Positions 1 to 9,713 of a stretch of 64,000 nucleotides of DNA are shown here, one piece after another (position 1 is the first letter of the stretch; every line of letters begins with the position of its first letter). The stretch covers positions 117,001-181,000 of the forward strand of contig NZ_LMIE01000005.1 of NCBI RefSeq assembly GCF_001428625.1, read 5' to 3'. The stretch comes from Hydrogenophaga sp. Root209. Lineage in GTDB: Bacteria > Pseudomonadota > Gammaproteobacteria > Burkholderiales > Burkholderiaceae_C. The notes under the pieces were generated by a model that was not told the DNA's origin, made no database searches, and worked only from the letters and a program-made list of their open reading frames with translations. Made by a program: the position numbers and the translations under genes.

Positions 1-873
1 ATGGACAAAGGCGAATACCCCGCGTGGTCCGGCTGTGCCGGCGTGAGCGGTTTCGAGACCGTGGACCGCGTGCTCGAAGTCGACCAGACACCGATCGGCA
101 AGACGCCGCGCAGCTGCCCCGCCACCTACATCGGGTTCTGGGACACGGTGCGCAAGCTGTTCGCCGACACGCTCGAAGCCAAGGCGCGCGGTTATGGCCC
201 GGGCCGTTTCAGCTTCAACACCGGCGAAGGCCGCTGCCCGGGCTGCGAAGGCCAGGGCATGCGCACCATCGAGATGAGCTTCCTGCCCGACGTGAAGGTG
301 CCCTGCGAGGTCTGCCACGGCGCGCGTTTCAACCCCGAGACTCTGGCCGTGACCTGGAAGGGCAAGAGCATCGGCGACGTGCTGCAGATGGAAGTGGACG
401 AAGCGGTCGATTTCTTCGCCGCCATGCCCAGCATCGGTCACCCGCTGCAGTTGCTGAAAGATGTGGGGCTGGGCTACCTCACGCTGGGCCAGCCCAGCCC
501 CACGCTCAGTGGCGGCGAGGCGCAGCGCATCAAGCTGGTGACCGAACTCAGCAAGGTGCGTGACGACATCACGCGCCGAGGTCAGAAGCCGCCGCACACG
601 CTCTATGTGCTCGACGAGCCCACGGTGGGCCTGCACATGGCCGACGTGGAGAAGTTGATCCGCGTGCTGCACCGCCTGGTGGACGGTGGCCACAGCGTGG
701 TGGTGATCGAACACGACCTGGACGTGATGGCCGAAGCCGACTGGATCATCGACCTGGGCCCCGAAGGCGGTGGCGGTGGTGGCCTCATCGTGGCCGCCGC
801 GCCACCCGACGAGGTGGTGCGGCTGGACACGCACACCGGGCGCGTGCTGGGACCGGTTCTGGCGCGGGCCTGA
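1..873 (+). CDS. uvrA: Excinuclease ABC subunit UvrA, C-terminal part (cut by window edge)
   Basis: This is the C-terminal 290 residues of a UvrA ATPase, the damage-recognition subunit of nucleotide excision repair. The gene begins outside the window, and the ATG at base 1 is an internal methionine. Visible are the second zinc module (CPGCEGQG near residue 79 and CEVCHGARF near 102), the ABC signature [11 protein letters not shown] near 169, the Walker B stretch [12 protein letters not shown] near 201 and the H-loop IEHDLD near 237. A short insertion ([16 protein letters not shown]) between signature and Walker B, and [12 protein letters not shown] in place of the usual TTGLHFADI, resemble the long internally duplicated UvrA paralogue found in many proteobacteria rather than canonical UvrA. 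That subtype call is from memory of the family, since the rest of the protein is missing. Confidence 0.93.
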   Translation: MDKGEYPAWSGCAGVSGFETVDRVLEVDQTPIGKTPRSCPATYIGFWDTVRKLFADTLEAKARGYGPGRFSFNTGEGRCPGCEGQGMRTIEMSFLPDVKVPCEVCHGARFNPETLAVTWKGKSIGDVLQMEVDEAVDFFAAMPSIGHPLQLLKDVGLGYLTLGQPSPTLSGGEAQRIKLVTELSKVRDDITRRGQKPPHTLYVLDEPTVGLHMADVEKLIRVLHRLVDGGHSVVVIEHDLDVMAEADWIIDLGPEGGGGGGLIVAAAPPDEVVRLDTHTGRVLGPVLARA

Positions 874-1196
874 TGCCACGCGATCAGGTCATCCACATCC
901 ACCCGGCCGCGCCGGCCCAGCCCGCGCTGGGTACACCGTGCAACGGCTGTGGCGTCTGCTGTCTGGCAGAGCCGTGCCCACTCGGGCAGGTGCTCTCACG
1001 CAAGCGCCATGGCGCCTGCGATGCCTTGCGTTGGGTTGAGGTGCAAGCGGTCTACCGCTGCGGCGCCATCACCGATGCCGCCGGTGTGTTGGGCCCGCGA
1101 TGGCGCTGGGCGGCCCCGGTGCTGCGAAGGCTGGCAGGTCGCTGGATCGCAGCCGGCGTGGGGTGCGACGCCCACCTGAAGAGCGAACGGGGTTGA
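873..1196 (+). CDS. Small cysteine-cluster protein of unknown function
   Basis: This 107-residue protein starts in a TGATG overlap with the uvrA stop, so it is probably translationally coupled to it. It carries a compact cysteine motif near residues 23-50: CNGCGVCC, then EPCPLG, then GACDAL, with a further CGAI near 63. The spacing resembles the YkgJ-type cysteine cluster thought to bind zinc or an iron-sulphur centre, but the protein is shorter than most members. No signal peptide or membrane segment is visible. Its stop abuts the stop of the convergent gene at 1197 with no gap. Function is unknown; pairing with a UvrA paralogue could suggest a DNA-repair-related role, which is only inference. 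Confidence 0.75.
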   Translation: MPRDQVIHIHPAAPAQPALGTPCNGCGVCCLAEPCPLGQVLSRKRHGACDALRWVEVQAVYRCGAITDAAGVLGPRWRWAAPVLRRLAGRWIAAGVGCDAHLKSERG

Positions 1197-1580
1197 TCAG
1201 CGCACGAACAGCACGATCACGCCGGCGACCAGCGCGGCGATGACGAAGATGAACACGCGGGTGCGCACGCGCAGCAGCTCCACGGCCGCCACCAGGCGCG
1301 CGTTCTGCTCGGCCAGTTCGGCCAGGGTCTGCGCCATCTGGGTCTGTGTTTGAGCCTGCTGGTCGATCAGTTGCCGCGCTTCGATCAGGCGGCTGCGCAA
1401 CTCACCCAGGCTGGGCGGCGCGTCCGACACCAGGTCCATGGGCGTGGTGGAGGCCGGGGGGCTCTCGGGCGATTTCTGTCGCTCCATCAGCTTGCGAGCG
1501 GCGTTGAGCACCTTGGGCGCATGTTCGATCACGTCGCCCCAGGGAATCACTTTGAGGGCGAGCAGCCAGGGAATGGCCAT
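1197..1580 (-). CDS. Hypothetical coiled-coil protein with C-terminal membrane anchor
   Basis: This 127-residue protein is not assigned to a named family. Its N-terminus (MAIPWLLALKVIPWGDVIEHAP) is hydrophobic but interrupted. Residues about 55-100 are rich in Glu, Gln, Leu and Arg (EARQLIDQQAQTQTQMAQTL) and look like a coiled coil. The last 20 residues (FIFVIAALVAGVIVLFV) form one clear transmembrane helix followed by an arginine, as in a tail-anchored inner-membrane protein. It stands alone, convergent with the upstream cysteine-cluster gene and 58 bases downstream of the MFS gene on the same strand. Length, composition and the ATG start support a real gene; no function can be assigned. Confidence 0.7.
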   Translation of the reverse strand: MAIPWLLALKVIPWGDVIEHAPKVLNAARKLMERQKSPESPPASTTPMDLVSDAPPSLGELRSRLIEARQLIDQQAQTQTQMAQTLAELAEQNARLVAAVELLRVRTRVFIFVIAALVAGVIVLFVR

Positions 1581-1638
1581 CGGGGGAGTCCTTTCGCTTG
1601 TCGGGGAGAGCCGGAGGGGTCTGCCCCGTGGGAGCAGC

Positions 1639-2913
1639 TTAACCCTGCGGGGTTCCCGCAGATGGGGACGGCGCCGCGCGTCTCAACAGCCACCAGCCCA
1701 GCCCGGCCACCGACAGCAGCAGCACCGGAAACCCCACCGTGGGCGCCCACTGCAGCGCCGCGGCGCCCAGCGCCGGCGCCAGCACGCCGCCCAGCGTGTA
1801 CGAGAGCACCAGCACAGCGGTGCTGTTGACCAGGGTGATGCCGTCCTCGCGCGAGCCGATGTCGATCATGGCCAGGGTGTAGAGGCTGCCGCCAGCGCCG
1901 CCCCACAGAAAGGCCACCGGCGCGGCCAGCCAGGGTGTGCCGGCCACGAAGGGAATCACCAGCGTGGCCAGCAGCGTGATGAGCGCGCACACCCGCATGA
2001 TCTTCAGACGCGTGGCGCCGGCGTTGCCCCAGCGTTGCGTGGGGTGGTGGGCCAGGCGGTCGGCCAGCAGTCCGGCGGGCAGCATCATGAGCGCGCTGCC
2101 CAGGCCGCTGGCCGAGACCAGCAGCGCGGCCGCCGTGGCGCCCAGGCCGAGCGCCAGGCCGTACAGCGGCAGGATGGAGGTGAGGCCGCTCTCGAAGAAA
2201 CCGCCGACGAAGCCCACCGTCATGATCAGCGGATGCGCGAGCAGTGCGTGCCACACGCCCGACAGGCCCACCTGTGCACTGTGCGTGTCGGCGGCGGCGG
2301 GCATGCGCGGAATGAGCAAGCTCCAGCCCAGGCCGAACACGGTGAGCGCCAGCGCCAGCCAGAGCGCGGCATCGCTCCGCGCGCCCAACCAGGCCAGCAC
2401 CAGCGGGCCCAGCACGAAGGTGGTGCCCACCATGGTTTCGAAGATGCCGACATTGCGCCCGCGTTGGGTGGGCGGGGAAAACTCGGCCACCACCGCCTCG
2501 GCCAGTACCCAGCGCAAGCCAGCGGCCATGCCTTCGATGAGGATGCAGACGAACCACAGCACCAGCGAGTTGCTGAACAGGAAGCCGCAGATGGCCACCA
2601 CCGGCACGAAGGCCGCGAGCCAGAGCGAGGGCCGCCGGCCCAGCCGCTGCGTGATGGCCGAGGCGAACGGCGTCATGGCAAACACGCCGAGCCAGCCGGT
2701 GGCCACGAACACACCCGCGAGCGCGGTGGACACGCCGTCGCCCTTGAGCCGCAACAGGAGCAGCGGCATGAGCATGAAGTAGCCCACCAACTGGAAGAAG
2801 GTGGAGCCGAAGATCGCCACCAGGCCAAGGCGGGCTTGCGTGGGCGCGGGCGTGCCGGGTGCGGTGCCCGTGATGGCATGGCTGTGCTGGGGTGGCAGCG
2901 GGTGTTCGCTCAT
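1639..2913 (-). CDS. Major facilitator superfamily transporter
   Basis: This is a 424-residue integral membrane protein with about twelve hydrophobic segments and the MFS loop 2-3 signature seen as [10 protein letters not shown] near residue 90. It is a secondary transporter of the inner membrane, and the substrate cannot be read from sequence. Its start overlaps the stop of the HAD phosphatase gene (ATGA at 2910-2913), so the two are almost certainly one transcript with the phosphatase first. That pairing could fit a sugar or sugar-phosphate related function, but nothing else supports it. The N-terminal 25 residues are rich in Pro, Thr and His and probably cytoplasmic. Confidence 0.88.
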   Translation of the reverse strand: MSEHPLPPQHSHAITGTAPGTPAPTQARLGLVAIFGSTFFQLVGYFMLMPLLLLRLKGDGVSTALAGVFVATGWLGVFAMTPFASAITQRLGRRPSLWLAAFVPVVAICGFLFSNSLVLWFVCILIEGMAAGLRWVLAEAVVAEFSPPTQRGRNVGIFETMVGTTFVLGPLVLAWLGARSDAALWLALALTVFGLGWSLLIPRMPAAADTHSAQVGLSGVWHALLAHPLIMTVGFVGGFFESGLTSILPLYGLALGLGATAAALLVSASGLGSALMMLPAGLLADRLAHHPTQRWGNAGATRLKIMRVCALITLLATLVIPFVAGTPWLAAPVAFLWGGAGGSLYTLAMIDIGSREDGITLVNSTAVLVLSYTLGGVLAPALGAAALQWAPTVGFPVLLLSVAGLGWWLLRRAAPSPSAGTPQG

Positions 2914-3722
2914 GCTGCCCTCGCCCCCAGCACCGCGTCCGCCACCTCGGTGAAACCCGCGCCGCGCTCACCCTGCGCCACAAAGCGCGGGTGGTGGCTC
3001 AGCGCTGCCCAGAAGCGCGCCACATTGGCCACGCCCACGCTGTGCGGGAAGTGGTCGAACATGCGGGCGTCGTTGGTCGAGTCGCCCACGTAGACCCAGC
3101 GGTCGAGCTCGGTGTCGAGATCGCGCCCCAGGCGCGTGCGCACGATCCAGCGCGCGCCGGCGAGCTTGTCGTGCTCGCCGATCCAGCCGTTGATGTGGAT
3201 CGAGCTCACGGTGGCGTTGAGGCCTTCGTTCTTCATGAGCTGCACCGCGCGCGCGATGACGGCTTCGCTCAGGTGCGCGAATTCGCTGTGGTCGATGGCG
3301 ATGTCGGTCTCGCGCCCGGGGCTGTCGGTGGACAGGCGCGTCTGCGGCAGCTCGGTCAGCACGCGCTGCGCCACGGCCTGCAGTTTCTGGAAATTTGTCG
3401 CGCGCGTGGCCGCGTCCTGCAGGTAATCGCGGCAGAGCTCGCCCGAGGCACCGCGCCACAGCGCCACGGCGCCGTTTTCCGCCACGATCGCATCCACCGG
3501 CCAGGCCAGGGCAAAGGGCTCGCTCCAGCCGGCCGGGCGGCCGGTGATGGCGAACACCGGCAGGCCGGCGGCGCGCAGGCGGTGCAACGCGTCCAGCGCA
3601 TCGGCGGTGATGGCGCCGTCGGTCGTCAGGGTGTCGTCGATGTCGGTCAGCACCCCGTGGATGCGCTCGCGCGCTGCGGTGGGCCACAGGGCAAGCGGGG
3701 AGGGCGCGGGGATGGTCGGCAT
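2910..3722 (-). CDS. HAD-superfamily (Cof/sucrose-phosphatase-like) hydrolase
   Basis: This 270-residue phosphatase has HAD motif I as [10 protein letters not shown] near residue 23, with the nucleophile Asp and acid/base Asp, motif II around FAITGRP, and motif IV as [10 protein letters not shown] near 215. The order and the cap between motifs II and III match the HAD-IIB group (mannosyl-3-phosphoglycerate or sucrose phosphatase-like). The true substrate is unknown. I chose the ATG at 3722, which gives a normal HAD N-terminus. An in-frame ATG at 3794 would add 24 residues of unlikely composition and push the start close to the ahcY promoter on the other strand. It is divergent from ahcY and upstream of the MFS gene with a 4-base overlap. 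Confidence 0.85.
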   Translation of the reverse strand: MPTIPAPSPLALWPTAARERIHGVLTDIDDTLTTDGAITADALDALHRLRAAGLPVFAITGRPAGWSEPFALAWPVDAIVAENGAVALWRGASGELCRDYLQDAATRATNFQKLQAVAQRVLTELPQTRLSTDSPGRETDIAIDHSEFAHLSEAVIARAVQLMKNEGLNATVSSIHINGWIGEHDKLAGARWIVRTRLGRDLDTELDRWVYVGDSTNDARMFDHFPHSVGVANVARFWAALSHHPRFVAQGERGAGFTEVADAVLGARAA

Positions 3723-3801
3723 GGGGCCGGCAGTGTCGCACAAGCTTACAAAAGGACGGGTCTCCTGCTTCGCAGACCACACAGCCGGCGGCATGCTGGG
3801 C

Positions 3802-3807
3802 TAAAAT
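3802..3807 (+). promoter_or_regulatory. Possible -10 box of the ahcY promoter
   Basis: The hexamer TAAAAT lies 8 bases before the first conserved base of the SAH riboswitch, the right place for transcription to begin at or just before the aptamer. No convincing -35 hexamer is visible at the usual distance, so the promoter call is tentative. Confidence 0.4.
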
Positions 3808-3810
3808 CTC

Positions 3811-3884
3811 GCATCCGAGGAGCGTTGCAGCGTCCCCACTTGCGGGGCGTGAGGCTCGGACCATCCATGCAACGACGCTCATCC
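3811..3884 (+). promoter_or_regulatory. S-adenosylhomocysteine (SAH) riboswitch
   Basis: This 5' leader element of ahcY matches the SAH aptamer. Helix P1 forms from GAGCGT (3820-3825) and ACGCTC (3875-3880), P2 from TTGCA (3825-3829, sharing its first base with P1 in this reading) and TGCAA (3868-3872), and a third hairpin from the CCCC/GGGG arms near 3834-3846. The diagnostic pseudoknot pairs CCGAG (3815-3819) with CTCGG (3855-3859). In characterised members SAH binding switches expression on, so that SAH hydrolase is made when its substrate accumulates. The aptamer ends only about 15 bases before the ahcY ATG, and no strong free Shine-Dalgarno sequence is seen between them, so control at translation initiation is plausible. 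Confidence 0.93.
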
Positions 3885-3896
3885 ACATCCCGTGCG

Positions 3897-5291
<1,395 letters not shown>

Positions 5292-5296
5292 GCCCC

Positions 5297-6064
5297 ATGC
5301 GGGCAGACCAACTGCTCGTCGAGCGCGGGCTGGCGGCTTCCAAGTCGCAAGCCCAACGGCTGATTGCATCGGGCGTGCGCTGGCGGCTGCTGCCGGGCGA
5401 CTGGAAAACCGTCTCGAAGAACGGCGAAGAGCTGCGCGAGACGGTGGAACTGCAGGCGGTGGACAACGCCGAGACAAGGTTCGTCTCGCGCGGCGGCCTC
5501 AAGCTCGACGGTGCCCTGCAACGCGTGGCACTCGACGTGCGCGGCCTGCGCTGCCTCGATGTGGGCCAGAGCAGTGGGGGTTTCACCGACTGCCTGCTGC
5601 AGCGCGGCGCGCTTCAAGTGGTGGGTGTGGACGTGGGCCAGGGCCAGTTGCATCCGCGCCTGCGTGCTGACGCGCGGGTGGTCTGCATCGAGCGCTGCAA
5701 CGCGCGCGAGCTGACCGCCGAAGCCCTGACCGACGCCGGTGGCGAAACCGCAACCGCACCGTTCGATCTGATCGTGGGCGACCTGTCGTTCATCTCGCAG
5801 ACGTTGGTGTGGCCGGCGCTCATGCCGCTGCTCAAGGCGGGCGGGCATGTGCTCATGCTGGTCAAGCCGCAGTTCGAGCTGCAGCCCGAGCACATCGGCA
5901 AGGGCGGCCTGGTCAAGAGTGAGGCCAGCTACCCGCTGGTGCGCGAGCGCATCGAGCAGGTGGTCAAGGACAGCGGCCTCGTGCTGCTGGATTACTTCGA
6001 GAGTCCGATCACCGGGGGTGACGGCAACCGCGAATTTCTGGTGTTCGCCCGCAGCCCGGCCTGA
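5297..6064 (+). CDS. tlyA: TlyA-family rRNA (2'-O) methyltransferase / hemolysin A-like
   Basis: This 255-residue protein has an N-terminal S4 RNA-binding domain (MRADQLLVERGLAASKSQA) and an FtsJ-like Rossmann methyltransferase domain with SAM motif LDVGQSSGGFTDCLLQRGA near residue 83, GDLSFIS near 158 and KPQFE near 190. Family members use SAM to 2'-O-methylate cytidines of 16S and/or 23S rRNA; the exact target here is unknown. It sits between ahcY and metF, 5 bases after ahcY, a common arrangement in betaproteobacteria, so a SAM user is co-transcribed with the enzymes that recycle its by-product. Confidence 0.88.
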   Translation: MRADQLLVERGLAASKSQAQRLIASGVRWRLLPGDWKTVSKNGEELRETVELQAVDNAETRFVSRGGLKLDGALQRVALDVRGLRCLDVGQSSGGFTDCLLQRGALQVVGVDVGQGQLHPRLRADARVVCIERCNARELTAEALTDAGGETATAPFDLIVGDLSFISQTLVWPALMPLLKAGGHVLMLVKPQFELQPEHIGKGGLVKSEASYPLVRERIEQVVKDSGLVLLDYFESPITGGDGNREFLVFARSPA

Positions 6065-6106
6065 AGCCGCTGGCGGTGTCGAACCCGCACATTTCTGGAG
6101 AACCCC

Positions 6107-6937
6107 ATGGGCCTGCCCGTGAGTCTTGAATTTTTTCCGCCCAAGACGCCCGAGGGCGTGGACAAGCTGCGCGCGGTGCGCCAGCAGCTCTATGGATTGA
6201 AGCCCGAGTTCTGCTCGGTCACCTACGGTGCCGGTGGTTCCACGCAGGAAGGCACCTTCAACACGGTGCGCGACATCCTCGCCGAGTCGGTGCCCGCGGC
6301 CTCGCATTTTTCGTGCATCGGCGCCACCAGGGCATCGGTGCGGGAGCAGCTGGCCACACTCAAGGCCATGGGCGTGAAGCGCCTGGTGGCGTTGCGCGGT
6401 GACCTGCCCAGCGGCTACGGCGCAGGTGGCGAGTTCCACTACGCCAGCGACCTGGTGTCCTTCATCCGCAGCGAAACCGGCGACGACTTCCACATCGAGG
6501 TGGCGGCCTACCCCGAGGTGCATCCACAGGCGAAGTCGCCCGAGTCCGACCTGCAGGCCTACGCGACCAAGGTGCGCGCGGGCGCGCACTCGGCCATCAC
6601 CCAGTATTTCTACAACAGCGACGCCTACTTCCGCTTCGTGGACGACGCCTTCAAGCTGGGCGCCGATGTGCCGGTGGTGCCCGGCATCATGCCCATCACC
6701 AGCTCCACCCAGCTCATGCGTTTCTCGGATGCGAGTGGCGCCGAGATCCCGCGCTGGATCCGCCTGCGGTTGCAGGCTTTTGGTGACGACACCGCGTCGA
6801 TCAAGGCCTTCGGCCTGGACGTGGTGACCGACCTGTGCGACCAGTTGCGCAACGGGGGTGTGCCGGCGCTGCACTTCTACACCATGAACCAGAGCGTGGC
6901 CACGCTGGAAATCGCGAAGCGGCTGCAGTTGTCATGA
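6107..6937 (+). CDS. metF: 5,10-methylenetetrahydrofolate reductase
   Basis: This flavoenzyme reduces methylenetetrahydrofolate to methyltetrahydrofolate, the methyl donor for methionine synthesis. The 276 residues form a single TIM-barrel domain of usual bacterial length, with N-terminal SLEFFPPKTPEG (the catalytic Glu region), CSVTYGAGGSTQEGT near 36, LVALRGDLP near 93, and PVVPGIMPI near 187. A GGAG ribosome site lies 6-7 bases before the ATG. With ahcY it completes the methyl/homocysteine cycle in one transcript, and its stop overlaps the start of rlpA (ATGA). Confidence 0.96.
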   Translation: MGLPVSLEFFPPKTPEGVDKLRAVRQQLYGLKPEFCSVTYGAGGSTQEGTFNTVRDILAESVPAASHFSCIGATRASVREQLATLKAMGVKRLVALRGDLPSGYGAGGEFHYASDLVSFIRSETGDDFHIEVAAYPEVHPQAKSPESDLQAYATKVRAGAHSAITQYFYNSDAYFRFVDDAFKLGADVPVVPGIMPITSSTQLMRFSDASGAEIPRWIRLRLQAFGDDTASIKAFGLDVVTDLCDQLRNGGVPALHFYTMNQSVATLEIAKRLQLS

Positions 6938-7350
6938 GCTTCAAATCCGCGTTCACGCTCGCACTGGCCACCGTGTTGTGGCTCGGCGGCTGTGCGACGC
7001 GGGCGCCCTCGGTGTCGCCCACGCCCGAAGGGGATGACCCCGGTGCGGTGCTGGACGCGCGCGAGATCGAACGGGGCCTGGCCTCGTGGTACGGCGAGCC
7101 CTTTCATGGACGACGCACCGCCAGCGGTGAGGTCTTCAACATGAACGAGCTCACCGCTGCCCACAAGACCCTGCCTTTCGGCACGCGCTTGAGGGTGCGC
7201 AACCTCGCCACGGGCCAGGATGTGCTGGTGCGCATCAACGACCGTGGCCCTCATGTCAGGGGCCGCATCATCGACCTGAGCCGCGCCGCCGCCGCGCAAG
7301 TCGGCCTGCTGCGCACCGGCACGGCGACGGTGGTGCTGCTGGCCGAATGA
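6934..7350 (+). CDS. rlpA: RlpA-like double-psi beta-barrel lipoprotein (septal ring lytic transglycosylase family)
   Basis: This 138-residue protein begins with a lipoprotein signal peptide ending in LWLGGC, with the lipidated Cys at residue 20. The rest is one RlpA double-psi beta-barrel domain: GLASWYGEPFHGRRTASGE near 47, LPFGTRLRVRN near 77, and INDRGPHVRGRIIDLS near 96. Characterised RlpA proteins cleave denuded peptidoglycan glycans at the septum. The C-terminal SPOR domain of larger RlpA proteins is absent, so septal targeting by SPOR is not expected. Start and stop both overlap neighbours by 4 bases (metF and the LysR gene), indicating tight translational coupling in an otherwise metabolic operon. 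Confidence 0.9.
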   Translation: MSFKSAFTLALATVLWLGGCATRAPSVSPTPEGDDPGAVLDAREIERGLASWYGEPFHGRRTASGEVFNMNELTAAHKTLPFGTRLRVRNLATGQDVLVRINDRGPHVRGRIIDLSRAAAAQVGLLRTGTATVVLLAE

Positions 7351-8603
7351 GCGCCGAGTTGCCGGCGGGTGCCCCGGGCGGGCCCTTGGTGCTGCGCTGG
7401 CTGCACGTGTTGACGGCCGTGGTCGCGCACGGCAGCGTGGCCCGGGCGGCCGCCGAACTCTGCCTGTCGCCCTCGGCGGTTTCGCGCGCGGTGCGCCAGA
7501 CCGAGGCCGCCATCGGCATCGACCTGTTCGAACGCGGCGCGCGCGGCATGACCGCGCTGCCAGCGGCGCGCCAGCTCGCGCTGCGTGCGCAGCGGGCCCA
7601 AGAACAACTGCTCAAGGCCGATGCCGCCGGGCGGGCCAGGGCGGCCACCCCGCGTCGTGCGCTGCGCGTGTCGCAGATCACCGATGGCATGCTGCACGCG
7701 CTGGTGTCCATCGCGCGCAGCGGCAACGAAACGCTGGCGGCTGCCGCACTCGGCGTGACGCAGCCGGCCGTGCACCTGCGCCTGCGCGGGCTGACCCACC
7801 TCGCGGGCACGCCGCTGGTGCGCCGCACCGACCGGGGCGTGCGCCTCACCGATGCGGGCGAGCGCTGGGCCGCCGCCGCCGAACTGGCCCTGAGCGAGTT
7901 GCGGGTGGCCGAGGAAGAGCTGGCCGGCTGGCGTGGCCTGGCGGTGGGTCAACTGGCGGTGGGTGCCCTGCCCATGGCCGGCACCGAGCTGGTTCCACGC
8001 GCGCTTGGTCGGCTGCTGGAACGCCTGCCCGGCGTGCAGGCCACGGTGGCGGACGGCACCTACGAAACGCTGCTGCACCTGTTGCGCCATGGCGAGATCG
8101 ACCTCGTTGTGGGCCCATTGCGCGGCGCGCTCGCGGCGGCCGACATCGAGGAGCAGACGCTGTTTGTCGACCACCTGGTGCCGGTGGTGCGCGCCGGGCA
8201 TCCGTGGCTGGGCCGCTCGAAGGCGGCGCTGCGCCGGGACCTGTCGGGTGCCGACTGGATCTCGCCGTTGCGCGGCTCGCCCGCGCGCCTGGCATTCGAG
8301 GCGGCGTTTCGCGCCACCGGGCACGAGCCGCCAGCGGCGCGGCTGCACGCCAACAGCCCGTCGGCGGTGCGCGCCTTGTTGCTGCAGTCCGACCGGGTGG
8401 CCCTGCTGTCGCCACTGCAGGTGCTCAGCGACGTGGCCGGCGGTGTGCTCGCCGTGCTGCCCCTGCCGCTGGCGGGCACCGAGCGGGCCATCGGCATCAC
8501 CACGCGGCGCGCTGGCCTGCCGTCGCCGGCCGGTCGGGTGTTCATGGACGAACTGCGCGCGGTGGTGGTAGGTCTTCAACTGACGGACGCGACGCCGGTA
8601 TAA
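7347..8603 (+). CDS. LysR-type regulator with two N-terminal winged-helix domains
   Basis: This 418-residue transcription factor is about 100 residues longer than a usual LysR protein. Residues about 17-80 form one LysR HTH (GSVARAAAELCLSPSAVSRA, then LFERGARGMTAL). Residues about 108-170 form a second, diverged copy (NETLAAAALGVTQPAVHLRL, then LVRRTDRGVRLTDAGERW). Residues about 185-405 are the periplasmic-binding-like effector domain. The gene starts in a 4-base overlap with rlpA and is followed 123 bases later by a Bug-type binding protein, the most likely regulated neighbour. The effector is unknown. The duplication is directly visible; how the two HTH units share DNA binding is inference. 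Confidence 0.9.
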   Translation: MSAELPAGAPGGPLVLRWLHVLTAVVAHGSVARAAAELCLSPSAVSRAVRQTEAAIGIDLFERGARGMTALPAARQLALRAQRAQEQLLKADAAGRARAATPRRALRVSQITDGMLHALVSIARSGNETLAAAALGVTQPAVHLRLRGLTHLAGTPLVRRTDRGVRLTDAGERWAAAAELALSELRVAEEELAGWRGLAVGQLAVGALPMAGTELVPRALGRLLERLPGVQATVADGTYETLLHLLRHGEIDLVVGPLRGALAAADIEEQTLFVDHLVPVVRAGHPWLGRSKAALRRDLSGADWISPLRGSPARLAFEAAFRATGHEPPAARLHANSPSAVRALLLQSDRVALLSPLQVLSDVAGGVLAVLPLPLAGTERAIGITTRRAGLPSPAGRVFMDELRAVVVGLQLTDATPV

Positions 8604-8726
8604 GCAATACGGCAGGCTGATGTGGGCAATTGCAGCCCGAGCGGTCAACACGGTGGCGATACTGGAAAGCCACCTCCGGGCAAGTCAGCGGCGAGCACGC
8701 TGCGCGCCCCCGCATCAGGAAATCGC

Positions 8727-9707
8727 ATGCACTCTCCTTCTTCATTGACCCGCCGCACCGTGCTGTTGGCTGCGGCAGCCAGCGTGGCGGCGCCCGCGCT
8801 GCGGGCCCAGACCCTGCCCCGCACCATCCGGCTGGTGGTGCCGTTCCCGCCCGGTGGTTCGCCCGACATCCTGGCCCGCGCCTTGCAACCCCGGCTGGCC
8901 GCCGCGCTCGGTGTGACCGTGGTGATCGACAACAAGCCGGGGGCCGGTGGGTCGCTCGGAGCGACCGATGTCGCGCGCTCTGCGCCCAATGGCGCGACCT
9001 TGCTCATGGGCCACACCGGCACGCTGGCCGTCAACCCGGCGATTTACCCCAGCCTGGCCTACGACCCGCAAAAGAGTTTTGCACCGATCGCCTGGGTGGC
9101 TCGCGTGCCCAACGTGCTGGTGATCAACTCGTCGCTGCCCATCACCACGTTGAAACAATTGATTGAGCGTGCCAAGGCACAGCCCGGCCAGCTCACGCAC
9201 GCGTCGGGCGGCAACGGCAGCGCCGCCCACATAGCCTTCGAATACCTCAAGCAGCGCGCGGGCATGTTCATGCTGCACATCCCTTACCGCGGCACGGCGC
9301 CCTCGATCACCGATGTGATCGGTGGACGCGTCGATTGCACCTTCACCGGTGCCCCGGCCGTGTTGCAGCACGTGCAGGGCGGGCGTCTGCGTGCGTTGGC
9401 GGTGTCCAGCCCGCAGCGCCTGCCCATCCTGCCCAACGTGCCCACGGTCGCCGAGAGCGGTTACCCCGGCTTCGAGGCCGATCAGTGGTACGGCGTGGTC
9501 GGCCCGGCTGGCATGGCGCCCGAGCTGGTCGCGCGGCTCAACGCCGAAATCAACGCGGCGCTGGTCCATCCCGATGTGCTGGAGCCGCTCACCCGCGAAG
9601 GTGCCACGCCCATGCCGTCGAAGCCGCAGGATTTTGCGGCGTTGATCGCGCGCGAGATTCCGCGTTGGGCCGAGGTGGTCCGGGTCGGCAACGTCAAGCC
9701 TTCCTGA
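8727..9707 (+). CDS. Bug-family (TctC-like) periplasmic solute-binding protein
   Basis: This 326-residue secreted protein starts with a twin-arginine-like signal peptide (LTRRTVLLAAAASVAAPALRAQ) and continues as a typical Bug domain: TIRLVVPFPPGGSPD near 35, VVIDNKPGAGGSLGA near 63, and LPNVPTVAESGYPGFEA near 235. Bug proteins bind small carboxylates or amides and are greatly expanded in Burkholderiales; only some work with TctAB membrane subunits, none of which are encoded here. It is an orphan binding protein directly after the LysR gene. I chose the ATG at 8727 because it gives a normal signal peptide; upstream in-frame codons do not. Confidence 0.92.
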   Translation: MHSPSSLTRRTVLLAAAASVAAPALRAQTLPRTIRLVVPFPPGGSPDILARALQPRLAAALGVTVVIDNKPGAGGSLGATDVARSAPNGATLLMGHTGTLAVNPAIYPSLAYDPQKSFAPIAWVARVPNVLVINSSLPITTLKQLIERAKAQPGQLTHASGGNGSAAHIAFEYLKQRAGMFMLHIPYRGTAPSITDVIGGRVDCTFTGAPAVLQHVQGGRLRALAVSSPQRLPILPNVPTVAESGYPGFEADQWYGVVGPAGMAPELVARLNAEINAALVHPDVLEPLTREGATPMPSKPQDFAALIAREIPRWAEVVRVGNVKPS

Positions 9708-9713
9708 GCGGCG

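Noticed and set aside
3722-3794. Longer start of the HAD hydrolase at 3794
   Set aside because: The additional 24 residues are unlike the family and the start would lie close to the ahcY promoter and riboswitch.
2892-3866. Apparent long upstream extension of ahcY in the same frame
   Set aside because: It runs through the HAD gene on the other strand and through the SAH riboswitch; the protein-like sequence begins only near 3897.
8604-8726. Possible riboswitch or small RNA before the Bug gene
   Set aside because: Only a short GGTGGC/GCCACC hairpin is seen; nothing resembles a known element.
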